NCBI RefSeq assembly: GCF_003390925.1
Contig: NZ_QUBS01000085.1
Span: 62,001 to 126,000, forward strand
Source: Trinickia diaoshuihuensis
GTDB lineage: Bacteria; Pseudomonadota; Gammaproteobacteria; Burkholderiales; Burkholderiaceae
DNA: 64,000 bases
Direction of reading: 5' to 3'
Below the pieces are notes generated by a model, which searched no databases, was not told the origin of the DNA, and saw only the letters and a list, made by a program, of their open reading frames with translations. Numbering within the stretch: the stretch's first letter is position 1; each line of letters opens with the position of its first letter. Positions 27,009 to 37,125 of the stretch are shown one piece after another. The position numbers and the translations under genes were made by a program.

Positions 27009-28658
27009 CTATTCGAGCCCGACGCCCCAGAACTGCGTCGGACCGAACGGATCGATCTTGAAGCCCACGACGTTCTTGCGCAGCGGCTGGTACACCATCG
27101 AGTGCGCAATCGGCGTGAACGGCACTTGCTGCTTGAAGATTTCCTGCGCGCGCGTGTATAGCCGCGTACGCTCCGCGACGTCGTTCGTCTCGCGGGCCTT
27201 GACCACGAGATCGTCGAACGGCTTATAGCACCATTTCGCAAAGTTGCTGCCGTTCACGGCCGCGCACCCGAGCAGCACGCCGAGCCAGTTGTCGGGGTCG
27301 CCGTTGTCGCCCGTCAAGCCGATCAACATCGCGTCGTGTTCGCCCGCATGCGCGCGCCTCACGTATTCGCCCCATTCATACGTCGTGATTTGCGCGTGCA
27401 CGCCGATCTTGGCCCAATCGGCCTGGATCATCTCGGCCATCAAACGCGCGTTGGGATTGTAGGGGCGCTGTACCGGCATCGCCCAGAGCGTCAACGAGAA
27501 GCCGTCGGTCAAGCCGGCCTTCGCGAGCAGCGCTTTCGCTTGCGCCGGATCGTAAGGTGCGTCTTTGAGGGCCTTGTCGTACGACCATTGCGTCGGCGGC
27601 ATCGGCGCCACCGCGGCCTGGCCCGCGCCTTGGTAGACCGATTTGACGATGGCTTGCTTGTCGATGGCCATATCGAGCGCCCGGCGCACGTCGACGTTAT
27701 CGAGCGGCTTGTGCGTCGTGTTGTAGGCGAGAAAGCCGAGATTGAAGCCGACCTGATGCGGCATTTGCAGATTCGGGTCGCTCGCGAGCGAAGCGATATC
27801 GGCCGGACGCGGATAGTTCATCACTTGGCATTCGCCGTCTTTCAGCTTCTGCTCGCGCACGGCGGGATCGGGCGTGATCTGAAACACGAGCTTGGCGATG
27901 CGCACGACACCGCTCTTCCAGTAATCGGGATTGCCGTCGTAGCGAATCGTGGCGTCTTTCGTATAGCTATGGAACACGAACGGACCTGTGCCCACCGGTT
28001 TTTGATTGATATCGGCGGCCTTGCCCTGCTTAAGCAACTGATCGGCGTACTCGGCCGATAGGATCGAGGCGAACGGCATCGCCAATTCCGACAAAAAAGG
28101 CGCGCTGGGCTTGCGCAGCGTCATGCGGACAGTCAGCGGATCGAGCGCCTCCACGCTTTGAAGGTTCGTGGCCAGCCCGAGATCGGCGAAGTACGGAAAC
28201 TGCACCTGATACGCTTGGCGCAAAGGCGCCTTCGGATCGAGCATCCGCTCGAACGTGAGCACGACGTCGTCCGCGTCGAACTCGCGCGTGGGCTTGAAAT
28301 ACGGCGTGGTATGAAACTTCACGCCGGGGCGCAAATGAAACGTATAGATGCGTCCGTCGTTCGACACCTCCCACGACCGCGCAAGACCCGGCTCGATCGT
28401 GGTGCCGCCGTGTTCGAACTCGACTAGGCGGTTATAAACCGTATAACCGGCGGCCGAGAACTCGACGCTCGTCGTGTATTGCGCCGGATCGAAACCGGCG
28501 GGACTCGCGTCCGAGCAAAAAACGAGCGTTCTCGCAGGTAGTTCGGCGGCGGCGCTGCGACCGGCACCGCATAGGACGGCGGCCGCCGCGGCCGCTACGA
28601 CGACCGGGGCGGCAAACTTGAACGAGCAAACGGCTAGAAGGGGACGACATAGCGGCAT
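27009..28658 (-). CDS. Second DppA-type periplasmic substrate-binding protein (paralogue)
   Basis: A 549-residue SBP_bac_5 protein, colinear and highly similar to the dppA product over its whole mature length (shared FDPAQYTT, NQKP-GTGPF-F-SYTKDATIR and MPPTQWSYD). Its signal peptide is unrelated (about residues 1-38, cleaved near SAAA). This points to an in-tandem duplication with later divergence of ligand range. A hairpin follows it, and the divergent RpiR regulator lies on its upstream side. It may deliver a different peptide class to the same DppBCDF channel, as E. coli DppA-like paralogues do. Confidence 0.92.
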   Translation of the reverse strand: MPLCRPLLAVCSFKFAAPVVVAAAAAAVLCGAGRSAAAELPARTLVFCSDASPAGFDPAQYTTSVEFSAAGYTVYNRLVEFEHGGTTIEPGLARSWEVSNDGRIYTFHLRPGVKFHTTPYFKPTREFDADDVVLTFERMLDPKAPLRQAYQVQFPYFADLGLATNLQSVEALDPLTVRMTLRKPSAPFLSELAMPFASILSAEYADQLLKQGKAADINQKPVGTGPFVFHSYTKDATIRYDGNPDYWKSGVVRIAKLVFQITPDPAVREQKLKDGECQVMNYPRPADIASLASDPNLQMPHQVGFNLGFLAYNTTHKPLDNVDVRRALDMAIDKQAIVKSVYQGAGQAAVAPMPPTQWSYDKALKDAPYDPAQAKALLAKAGLTDGFSLTLWAMPVQRPYNPNARLMAEMIQADWAKIGVHAQITTYEWGEYVRRAHAGEHDAMLIGLTGDNGDPDNWLGVLLGCAAVNGSNFAKWCYKPFDDLVVKARETNDVAERTRLYTRAQEIFKQQVPFTPIAHSMVYQPLRKNVVGFKIDPFGPTQFWGVGLE

Positions 28659-28726
28659 GGATGCTCCTCCAATGACAGGCCGGGCAAGCGTAGCACGGCA
28701 TTCCTCGCGCGCCCTCCCACCGCGAT

Positions 28727-28740
28727 GTAATGAACGTCAC
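28727..28740. promoter_or_regulatory. Candidate RpiR operator, copy 1
   Basis: GTAATGAACGTCAC lies 69 bases upstream of the second dppA-type gene. It matches the perfect palindrome at 28844-28857 at 12 of 14 positions, giving a shared motif GTAAYGAACGTYAC. Confidence 0.4.
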
Positions 28741-28843
28741 GATGACAATCGCCAATCGACACGCTCGCACCTCGAAGAAGCGGGTAAACACCGAGTCATA
28801 CCGCCATTGACGACGGTTTTTGGCTTGATAGCATGCTTCGTAC

Positions 28844-28857
28844 GTAACGAACGTTAC
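28844..28857. promoter_or_regulatory. Candidate RpiR operator, copy 2
   Basis: GTAACGAACGTTAC is a perfect 6-base inverted repeat with a 2-base centre, 54 bases upstream of the RpiR gene. With copy 1 it brackets the divergent promoter region. Confidence 0.45.
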
Positions 28858-28910
28858 ATCGCGGGCCGCGGCCCGCTCCCGTAGTCGAAGGTTTCATCGA
28901 ACGAGGCACC

Positions 28911-29786
28911 GTGACACCCCCTTCCGTGAGGATGCTGCTCAAACAGCGCGACGCTACTTTTACGGTATCGGAGCGGCGCGTCGTCGCGGTGCTGCTCGCC
29001 AATTACCCGAGCGCGGCTTTGACCTCGATCTCGCAGCTCGCGGGCGCTGCGGGCGTGAGCGATCCGACGGTCCATCGACTTGTCTTGAAGCTCGGGTTCG
29101 AGGGATATCCGGAATTCCAACGCGCGCTGCTTGCCGAGGTCGATGCCCGCATGAACTCGCCGCTGTCGCGGCTGGAGTCGTCGGCCGATGAACGCCATGA
29201 GCAAGACGTGCAACAGGCCATGCTCGGCTCGCTCACGCTCGCCATCGGCAAGACGGCGGAGCACGCCTCATGCGACGACTTCGAACGCACGGTATCGTGG
29301 CTGACCGATTGCGGCCGCACCGTACTCTGTTGCGGGGGGCGTGCAAGCGGGTTCATCGCGGCATGGCTCGCCGTGCTGCTCAGTCAAGTCAGACCGCACG
29401 CGCGCCACGTGGAGCCCTCGCTCGAGCGCGGCTCCGAAGCGTTGGCCGATCTCGCGCCGGGCGACGTGGTCGTGGTCTACGACTACCGGCGCTATCAGGA
29501 AAGCGTCGTTCAGTTTGCGCGCGAGGCGCACGACCTCGGCGCGCGCATCGTGCTGTTCACCGACGAATGGCGTTCGCCGATCGCCGCCTTCGCCGATGCC
29601 GTGCTCGTCTCGTACGTGCAAAGCGCGTCGCCGTTCGATACCAAAGTACCGGTCGTCGCCCAAACCGAATCGATCGTCGCCGCACTCGTTGCGCGCATGC
29701 CCGCCGAAGCCATGGACCGACTGAAGCGAATCGAAGCCCTGAGAGCCGGGCGCATCGCCGAGGGCACCGGCGCGCAGGGCGCGTAA
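28911..29786 (+). CDS. MurR/RpiR family transcriptional regulator
   Basis: A 291-residue regulator with an N-terminal HTH_6 domain (about residues 1-78: LTSISQLAGAAGVSDPTVHRLVLKLGFEGYPEFQRAL) and a C-terminal SIS domain (VLCCGGRASGFIAAWLAVLLSQ; DVVVVYDYRRYQESVVQFAREAHDLGARIVLFTDEWRSPIAAFAD). SIS domains of this family bind phosphosugars or similar effectors. The start is a GTG at 28911. It is divergent from the dpp genes and 49 bases ahead of ggt on the same strand, so it probably controls peptide or gamma-glutamyl uptake and breakdown. Confidence 0.9.
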   Translation: MTPPSVRMLLKQRDATFTVSERRVVAVLLANYPSAALTSISQLAGAAGVSDPTVHRLVLKLGFEGYPEFQRALLAEVDARMNSPLSRLESSADERHEQDVQQAMLGSLTLAIGKTAEHASCDDFERTVSWLTDCGRTVLCCGGRASGFIAAWLAVLLSQVRPHARHVEPSLERGSEALADLAPGDVVVVYDYRRYQESVVQFAREAHDLGARIVLFTDEWRSPIAAFADAVLVSYVQSASPFDTKVPVVAQTESIVAALVARMPAEAMDRLKRIEALRAGRIAEGTGAQGA

Positions 29787-29835
29787 GCGGCCTTCTATCC
29801 CATCACCGACTCAGCCACGAGAGCAGACCCAACCG

Positions 29836-31611
29836 ATGAAAACAGACCGCACATTGATCGCCGCGCTTGCCGCGGCACTCGTCGCGACGAGCACGCTAGC
29901 CACCGGCGCCATGGCCGCCTCGCGCCCCGCCGTCGAAGCGCGCAACGGCATGGTGGTCACGTCGCAGAACCTGGCCTCTCAGGCCGGCGTCGATATCTTG
30001 AAGATGGGCGGCAACGCCATCGATGCGGCGGTGGCCGTGGGCTACGCGCAGGCCGTGGTCAATCCGTGCTGCGGCAATATCGGCGGCGGCGGTTTCATGA
30101 CGATCCACCTCGCCGACGGCCGCGATACGTTCATCAACTTCCGGGAAACGGCGCCGGCCGCCGCCACCGCGAACATGTACCTCGACGCCCAAGGCAACGT
30201 GAAGCAAGGCGCGAGTCTTTACGGATATGGCGCCGTGGGCGTGCCGGGCACGGTGATGGGGATGGACCTCGCCGAGCGCAAATACGGGCGGCTCACGCGA
30301 GCACAAGTCATGGCGCCCGCGATCCGCCTCGCGCGCGAAGGATTCGTGCTGACGCGCGCCGACACCGACATCCTCGACACCACGGTCCAACGGTTCAAAC
30401 AGGACCCCGGCATCGCCCGAATCTTCCTGCGCAAAGACGGCACGCCGCTGCAGCCGGGCGACCGACTCGTGCAGAAGGACTTGGCCAACACGCTCGAAGC
30501 GATCGCAAAACATGGCCCCGATGCGTTTTACAAAGGCAAAATTCCCGCGGCGATCGAGACGGCGTCGAAGGCAGGCGGCGGCCTGCTGACGGCGGCCGAT
30601 TTTGCGAACTATCGCGCCACCGAGATGACACCCGTCACCTGCGACTATCGGCGCTACACGTTTATCTCGGCACCGCCGCCGAGTTCGGGCGGCGTCACGA
30701 TGTGCGAGATCTTGAATACGCTAGAAGGCTACGACTTGAAGGGTTTCGGTTGGCATTCGGCGCAGGCCGTGCACTACATGACGGAGGCGATGCGCCACGC
30801 TTACGCCGATCGAAACACGAAGCTCGGCGATCCGGCCTTCGTCGACAATCCACTCGATCAACTGCTGAGCAAGTCGTATGCGGCGCAGATCCGCGCTTCG
30901 ATTCAGCCCGACAAGGCGACGCCCTCGATGGACCTGGCCGACGCCGCTTCCCTGCCCGAAAAGAAAGAGACGACGCATTATTCGATCGTCGATAAGGCCG
31001 GCAATGCGGTTTCGACGACGTACACGGTCAACGGCCGCTTCGGCGCCGTCGTCATGGCGCCGGGCACGGGCTTCTTCCTGAACGACGAGATGGACGACTT
31101 CACATCGAAAGTGGGCGCGCAAAACATGTTCGGTCTCGTACAGGGCCCGAACAATGCGATCGCACCGGGCAAGCGGCCGCTGTCGTCGATGGCGCCGACG
31201 ATCGTGACCAAGGACGGCAAGGTATTCCTCGTGATCGGCTCCCCGGGCGGCTCGCGCATTATCACGACGACGCTTGAAACGGCGATCGACATCATCGATT
31301 ACGGCATGGAGCCGCAAGAAGCCGTGGATGCGGCGCGGGTTCACGAGCAATGGCTGCCGGACGTCGTCTATTACGAGCCGTATGGGCTGTCGGCCGATAC
31401 GTTGAAGATCCTCGCGAGCGAGGGTTACAAGATGGTTCAGCAAACGCCTTGGGGCGCGGCTGAATTGATCGAAGTCGGGTTGCCCGGCTTGGCGGTCGAT
31501 CCGTCGCAAAGTTCAGGCAACGATTCGTCGGTCGGCGGTAAGGTACGCGTCGGGTATTTCTACGGCGCCAATGACGAACGGCGGCCGGCGGGAGAAGCGT
31601 TGGGGTATTGA
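29836..31611 (+). CDS. ggt: Gamma-glutamyltransferase / glutathione hydrolase
   Basis: A 591-residue periplasmic Ntn-hydrolase precursor with a signal peptide (residues 1-27, cleavage near AMAA). It matures by self-cleavage ahead of the first Thr of TTHYSIVD (about residue 379), which becomes the catalytic nucleophile of the small subunit. GGNAIDAAVAVGYAQAVVNPCCGNIGGGGF, the lid-type FFLNDEMDDF and LSSMAPTIV...GSPGGSRIITT support the family. It breaks glutathione to glutamate (or a transferred gamma-glutamyl group) and Cys-Gly; the dipeptide can enter by the adjacent Dpp system. Probably co-transcribed with the RpiR gene. Confidence 0.95.
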   Translation: MKTDRTLIAALAAALVATSTLATGAMAASRPAVEARNGMVVTSQNLASQAGVDILKMGGNAIDAAVAVGYAQAVVNPCCGNIGGGGFMTIHLADGRDTFINFRETAPAAATANMYLDAQGNVKQGASLYGYGAVGVPGTVMGMDLAERKYGRLTRAQVMAPAIRLAREGFVLTRADTDILDTTVQRFKQDPGIARIFLRKDGTPLQPGDRLVQKDLANTLEAIAKHGPDAFYKGKIPAAIETASKAGGGLLTAADFANYRATEMTPVTCDYRRYTFISAPPPSSGGVTMCEILNTLEGYDLKGFGWHSAQAVHYMTEAMRHAYADRNTKLGDPAFVDNPLDQLLSKSYAAQIRASIQPDKATPSMDLADAASLPEKKETTHYSIVDKAGNAVSTTYTVNGRFGAVVMAPGTGFFLNDEMDDFTSKVGAQNMFGLVQGPNNAIAPGKRPLSSMAPTIVTKDGKVFLVIGSPGGSRIITTTLETAIDIIDYGMEPQEAVDAARVHEQWLPDVVYYEPYGLSADTLKILASEGYKMVQQTPWGAAELIEVGLPGLAVDPSQSSGNDSSVGGKVRVGYFYGANDERRPAGEALGY

Positions 31612-31812
31612 GCTAGGCCGCGTGGCGTTTTGCCCCGGCATGACGGGTCGACCTCTCCGGTCGCTCCGGTGTACTCGGATCGTTCGCTCACCGTTGTGAC
31701 ATTGAGCGAACCTGGCGATCGTTGGTCGTTGCGGTGATCGTGCCGCTGTAGCCCAGGTGATCCCGGGTTTGCGGTTTAGGCGCAATGCGCGCCCGAAGAT
31801 AGAAATACGTTC

Positions 31813-31837
31813 AGGTGCCGCGAACCGAGCGGCACCT
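31813..31837 (-). terminator. Hairpin after metF
   Basis: A 9-bp perfect stem (AGGTGCCGC/GCGGCACCT) with a 7-base loop, starting six bases after the metF stop on the minus strand. The T content after it is modest. It could also serve the convergent ggt transcript. Confidence 0.6.
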
Positions 31838-31842
31838 TGATA

Positions 31843-32670
31843 TCAAGCCAACCGCTCGCAAATCGCCTTGGTCGCGGTGGCCGCATTGAGCGTATAGAAA
31901 TGCAACCCAGGCGCGCCTTCCTTCACAAGCCGCTCGCATAGCTGCGTGACGACGTCGAGCCCGAAGGCGCGAATCGCTTCCTTGTCATCACCGAAGCTTT
32001 CGAGCCGCTTGGCCACCCAGCGCGGCACTTCGGCCCCGCACATCTCCGAGAAACGCATCAACTGCGAGTAGTTCGTAATCGGCATGATGCCGGGCACGAT
32101 CGGTACATCGACGCCGAGCTTGCGCGCATCGTCGACGAATCGGAAATAGGCATCGGCGTTATAAAAGTACTGCGTGATCGCCGCATTCGCGCCTGCTTTG
32201 ACCTTGCGCGCGAAGTTCTCGAGATCGTGCTTCGGCGAACGCGCCTGCGGGTGATACTCCGGATAAGCGGCCACTTCGATATGGAACCAGTCGCCGTACT
32301 CGGCGCGGATGAAGGCGACGAGCTCCGACGCGTAGCGCAACTCCCCCACTTCGCCCATGCCGGAGGGCAGGTCGCCGCGCAGGGCGACGATATGGCGAAT
32401 GCCGTTTGCGCGATAGCGTTCCAAGATCGCGCGCAAGCTTTCCTTCGACGAACCGATGCACGACAAATGAGGCGCGGCCTCGAGGCCGTCCTTGGCCATG
32501 TCGAGCACCGTATCGAGCGTGCCCTGCTGCGTGGAGCCACCCGCGCCGAACGTCACCGAAACGAACTTCGGCTTGAGCAGCGCCAGTTGCGCACGCGTGG
32601 CGCGCAACTTCTCGACGCCGTCGGGCGTCTTCGGCGGAAAAAATTCGAACGAGATTTCGATGGGATTCAT
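31843..32670 (-). CDS. metF: Methylenetetrahydrofolate reductase [NAD(P)H]
   Basis: A 275-residue TIM-barrel flavoprotein that reduces 5,10-methylene-THF to 5-methyl-THF for methionine synthesis. It begins with ISFEFFPPKTPDG, the family signature with the catalytic Glu, then SVTFGAGGSTQQGT, HLSCIGSSKESL, IVALRGDLP, and YFYNADAYFRFVDDARKLGVDVPIVPGIMPI. Last gene of the riboswitch-ahcY-PF04020-metF unit, 49 bases after the membrane-protein gene. It is likely under the same SAH control. Confidence 0.95.
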   Translation of the reverse strand: MNPIEISFEFFPPKTPDGVEKLRATRAQLALLKPKFVSVTFGAGGSTQQGTLDTVLDMAKDGLEAAPHLSCIGSSKESLRAILERYRANGIRHIVALRGDLPSGMGEVGELRYASELVAFIRAEYGDWFHIEVAAYPEYHPQARSPKHDLENFARKVKAGANAAITQYFYNADAYFRFVDDARKLGVDVPIVPGIMPITNYSQLMRFSEMCGAEVPRWVAKRLESFGDDKEAIRAFGLDVVTQLCERLVKEGAPGLHFYTLNAATATKAICERLA

Positions 32671-32719
32671 GATCCGGTGATCCGGTATGGGACCGAGCCG
32701 CGATAAGGCCGAGCCGCCT

Positions 32720-33073
32720 TCAGCCCAAACTGCGATTGCCGAAGATCAGCGCCGAAAGCAGCCACGACACGATGCTGTACAGAATCGAGCCGAAGAACGC
32801 CGACCAGAAACCCGACACCTCGAAGCCCTTGAGCAGCGAAGCCGCGAGCCAGAAGCACAACGCGTTGACGACGAGGATGAACACCCCCAGCGTGACGATC
32901 GTGACGGGCAGCGTCAGGATGATCAACACAGGCCGGATCACGGCGTTGATGAGGCCGAGCACGAGTGCGATGATCAACGCGGTGCCGAAACTACGGATGT
33001 GAATCGACGGCACGAGGTACGTGATGATCAAGAGCGCAAGCGCGTTGATGATCCAAGTCAGCAGCACGGTCAT
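32720..33073 (-). CDS. PF04020 (YvlD/phage-holin-4_2-like) four-helix membrane protein
   Basis: A 117-residue protein with four membrane helices (about residues 3-21, 28-50, 54-78 and 90-110) and the family motif LGLINAVIRPVLIILTLPVTIVTLGVF. The family is called holin-like but has no proven lysis role; Bacillus YvlD is linked to envelope stress. It lies between ahcY and metF on the same strand, an arrangement common in beta-proteobacteria, but its tie to the methionine cycle is unexplained. Confidence 0.9.
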   Translation of the reverse strand: MTVLLTWIINALALLIITYLVPSIHIRSFGTALIIALVLGLINAVIRPVLIILTLPVTIVTLGVFILVVNALCFWLAASLLKGFEVSGFWSAFFGSILYSIVSWLLSALIFGNRSLG

Positions 33074-33272
33074 AGCGGGTTTCCTTCGGCGTAGTGGTCG
33101 ATTTGCGGTCGATCTATGGTCGGACGATGGGCGGCGCGAGGATATCGCTGAGCCGCACAGCTCGGTATTTCAGTTGAACAAGGCGGCGATGGCAATCGCC
33201 ACGCCGCCTCTATACCCGCCGGCGGGCACGGGCGGCTCGTTCCAGGCGAGCCTTACCCGGCCGTTTGCTCGA

Positions 33273-34697
<1,425 letters not shown>

Positions 34698-34731
34698 GCC
34701 CTCCTTTTCTAATGAGTTCTAGAAAATATAG

Positions 34732-34850
34732 ACGTGAGCGCCGTTCGATGGAGCCGGCCCGCCTGCGTTTTCATGTGCGCAAAAGCTTGCCGTCCGATTG
34801 AAGTTTCCGAGCCTGGCGGAGTGATCCGTCGCAACGCTCCTCGGAAACGC
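34732..34850 (-). promoter_or_regulatory. SAH riboswitch in the ahcY leader
   Basis: On the minus strand the leader contains the conserved core TTTCCGAGGAGCGTTGCGAC then GGATCACTCCGCCAGGCTCGGAAA (34847-34804), matching the S-adenosylhomocysteine aptamer. TTCCGAG/CTCGGAA forms P1, CGGATCACTCCG an internal hairpin, and GAGCG in the core can pair with CGCTC at 34740-34736 as the pseudoknot. In the known class SAH binding turns expression on. It begins directly after a -10 TACAAT (34860-34855), so the transcript starts almost at the aptamer. Confidence 0.93.
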
Positions 34851-34887
34851 ATGGATTGTAGCAAAAATCGCCGGGGAGGCGATGACA

Positions 34888-35616
34888 CTAACCGAAGGTT
34901 GCGCCCAATAGTGGCGCGAGCAGGACCATTGCGACGCCCGCGATCATCATAGTGAGACTCGCCACGACGCCTTCCTCGCTGCCGAGTTCGCGTGCCTTGG
35001 CCGTCCCCACGCCATGCGCGGCCGCGCCGAACATCGCGCCGCGCGCGAGACGGCTGCGCAGCGGAAGGAACGCCAACACGAGTTCGCCGAGCAGCATGCC
35101 GCATACGCCCGTCGCGATGACGAACAACGCGGTCAACTGACGCGGCGCATGGATTTGGTCGGACACGGCCAGCGCGAACGGAGTCGATACGGAACGCGTG
35201 ATCAAGCTGCGCGCGACATCGGGTTCGAGATGCAGCAGTTTGGCGAGCGCGAACGAGCCGATCACGGCCACGGCGATCCCCACGGTGACGCCGGCCGCGA
35301 GCGAGATCCAATGACGGCGCATCAGATCGCGATACTCGTAGATGGGCACGGCGAAAGCGACGGTGGCCGGCCCGAGCAGCCACATGAGCCAGCGCGTATC
35401 GGCGAAATACACCGAATAAGGAATATGCATGGCCAGCACGAGCGCGGCGAGCATCGCGGGCACGACCACGAGCGGGGTCAGCCACGGCTGCTTGAAGCGC
35501 GCATACAAGCGCTTGCCCATCGCGTAGAAAACGATCGTCAACACGAAGCAAGCGGCGGCCATCCATTGCGGCCGCATTTCGGTCACCGGCCAAGACAAGA
35601 CGGATGAAAGGGACAT
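34888..35616 (-). CDS. lrgB: LrgB/CidB family membrane protein
   Basis: A 242-residue polytopic membrane protein with the LrgB-family core: LLGPATVAFAVPIYEYRDLMRRHW, SVSTPFALAVSDQI, LTALFVIATGVCGMLLGELVL and AAHGVGTAKARELGSEEGVVASLTMMIAGV. Members partner with LrgA/CidA in murein hydrolase control or, in other bacteria, in pyruvate or glycolate uptake. It starts 21 bases after lrgA and forms a two-gene operon. The 3' end is followed by the ahcY promoter. Confidence 0.92.
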   Translation of the reverse strand: MSLSSVLSWPVTEMRPQWMAAACFVLTIVFYAMGKRLYARFKQPWLTPLVVVPAMLAALVLAMHIPYSVYFADTRWLMWLLGPATVAFAVPIYEYRDLMRRHWISLAAGVTVGIAVAVIGSFALAKLLHLEPDVARSLITRSVSTPFALAVSDQIHAPRQLTALFVIATGVCGMLLGELVLAFLPLRSRLARGAMFGAAAHGVGTAKARELGSEEGVVASLTMMIAGVAMVLLAPLLGATFG

Positions 35617-35637
35617 CGATGACTCCTCGCCGGCCGC

Positions 35638-36069
35638 TTAAGCGGCCGATGCGACGCGCAAGGCGCGGGCGCGGCGCATCGCAATGACGCGCTCCAGCCG
35701 CGCGGCCTGGTCGACCGTGAACGCCACCGCGACCATCACCGCGAGCGTGCCGCCCACTACGACAAGCGCGAGCCGCCAGCCGTCTGACTTGAACAGCCCG
35801 CCGTATTGGACGACGGCGACAGCCGCCGGAACGAAAAACAGCAGCATGTCGGAAAGCAGCCAATCGGCACCGGCTTTCACCCACCGCGGCGCAATCGAAC
35901 CCGTGAAGAGGAGCAGGAGCAAAGCCGCCAAACCGATGACACCGCCCGGCACGGGCAACCCGAGACGGCGCGCCGCGTAATCGGCCGCAAGCCACAGCAC
36001 GGCCAGGAACGTGCTCTGACCCGCGATGCGGCACACAGCGCTCAGACGCTCGATCGTTTTCGTGCTCAT
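35638..36069 (-). CDS. lrgA: LrgA/CidA family holin-like membrane protein
   Basis: A 143-residue protein with four hydrophobic segments and the family motif LGLPVPGGVIGLAALLLLLFTG, then LLSDMLLFFVPAAVAVVQYGG. An extra C-terminal basic tail (RLERVIAMRRARALR) is present. The start MSTKT at 36069 has AGGGGG seven to twelve bases upstream; an ATG ten codons earlier does not. Divergent from a LysR gene over 111 bases, the arrangement of cidR-cidA systems. Confidence 0.9.
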   Translation of the reverse strand: MSTKTIERLSAVCRIAGQSTFLAVLWLAADYAARRLGLPVPGGVIGLAALLLLLFTGSIAPRWVKAGADWLLSDMLLFFVPAAVAVVQYGGLFKSDGWRLALVVVGGTLAVMVAVAFTVDQAARLERVIAMRRARALRVASAA

Positions 36070-36151
36070 GGCAAAACCCCCTATTGACTCCACGACCAAA
36101 TTGTAAGAAGCCTGGCGTCATAAATAAAATGACTTAAACTCATCGCTACCA

Positions 36152-36164
36152 TTCCAATTTGGAA
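36152..36164. promoter_or_regulatory. LysR-type T-N11-A palindrome, lrgA/lysR intergenic
   Basis: TTCCAATTTGGAA is a perfect 6-base inverted repeat with one centre base and fits the T-N11-A rule for LysR boxes. It lies 16 bases before the LysR gene and 82 bases before lrgA. Confidence 0.5.
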
Positions 36165-36180
36165 CTACCGAGGGGTCGTC

Positions 36181-37125
36181 ATGGAGCTGCGTGCGCTGCG
36201 CTATTTCATCGAGGTGGTCCGGCAGCAAAGTTTCACGGTTGCGGCCGAGCACATGTTCGTGACCCAACCCACCATCAGCAAGATGGTCAAGGCGCTCGAG
36301 GAAGAGATCGGGGCGCCTCTACTGCTGCGCGAGGGCCGCCAGATGGTGTTGACCGACGAGGGCCGCATCGTCTATCAAAGGGGGCAGGACGTGCTGGCGG
36401 CTTACGCGCAGCTACAGGCGGAGCTCGACGATGTCGGTACTCTGGGCCGCGGCGCGCTGACGATCGGCATTCCGCCGATGGGCGGCTCGCTCTTCACGCC
36501 GATCATCGCCGCCTTCCGCCGCCGTTATCCGAAGATCGAACTCAAGCTGTTCGAACAGGGTTCACGCGCGATCGAGGCGGCGCTGCTCGAGGGCGAACTC
36601 GAGTTCGGCGGCGTGCTGTTGCCCGTCGACCCGCAGGTATTCGACGTCTTGCCGATGTCGCTGCAATTGCTCTGGGTCGTGGCGCCGCACGGCTCGCGGT
36701 TCGATGGCGTGCGTGAAGTTCGGCTGGCGGAGCTCGCCGCGGAACCGTTCGTCTACTACGGCGAAAGCCTGGCGCTGAACGACGTCGTCACCGGTGCTTG
36801 CCGCGACGCGGGCTTCACGCCCCAGATCGTATCGCGCAGCAGCCATTGGGACTTCATGGCCGCGCTCGTGCGGGCCGGCGTCGGGATTGCGCTGCTGCCG
36901 GCCCCATACTGCCGCCGGCTGGATCCCAAGTATTTCACGTGCCGGCCCGTCGTCGAGCCGGAAATCCGCTGGGAAATGGCGATTGCATGGCGCAAGAGCG
37001 GCTACCTCTCGCATGCCGCTCGAGCGTGGCTCGACGTCGCACGCGAAACGCTGCCGGGACAACCCGGCGACGACTTCGTCTATACCCGTTCCGATAATTC
37101 AGGCGCCGCGCCCGCCGCCAAATGA
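36181..37125 (+). CDS. LysR family regulator, CidR-like (divergent from lrgAB)
   Basis: A 314-residue LysR regulator. The HTH at residues 1-60 ([34 protein letters not shown]...[16 protein letters not shown]) is followed by a periplasmic-binding-protein-like effector domain ([27 protein letters not shown]). Divergent placement from lrgAB and similarity in layout to CidR suggest control of those genes by a small carboxylate. The 3' end overlaps the convergent GMC oxidoreductase gene by 46 bases. Confidence 0.9.
   Translation: MELRALRYFIEVVRQQSFTVAAEHMFVTQPTISKMVKALEEEIGAPLLLREGRQMVLTDEGRIVYQRGQDVLAAYAQLQAELDDVGTLGRGALTIGIPPMGGSLFTPIIAAFRRRYPKIELKLFEQGSRAIEAALLEGELEFGGVLLPVDPQVFDVLPMSLQLLWVVAPHGSRFDGVREVRLAELAAEPFVYYGESLALNDVVTGACRDAGFTPQIVSRSSHWDFMAALVRAGVGIALLPAPYCRRLDPKYFTCRPVVEPEIRWEMAIAWRKSGYLSHAARAWLDVARETLPGQPGDDFVYTRSDNSGAAPAAK

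Noticed and set aside
34709-36121. 470-residue minus-strand frame across lrgAB
   Set aside because: Out of frame with lrgA and lrgB, whose motifs are unmistakable; Arg/Ala-rich shadow.
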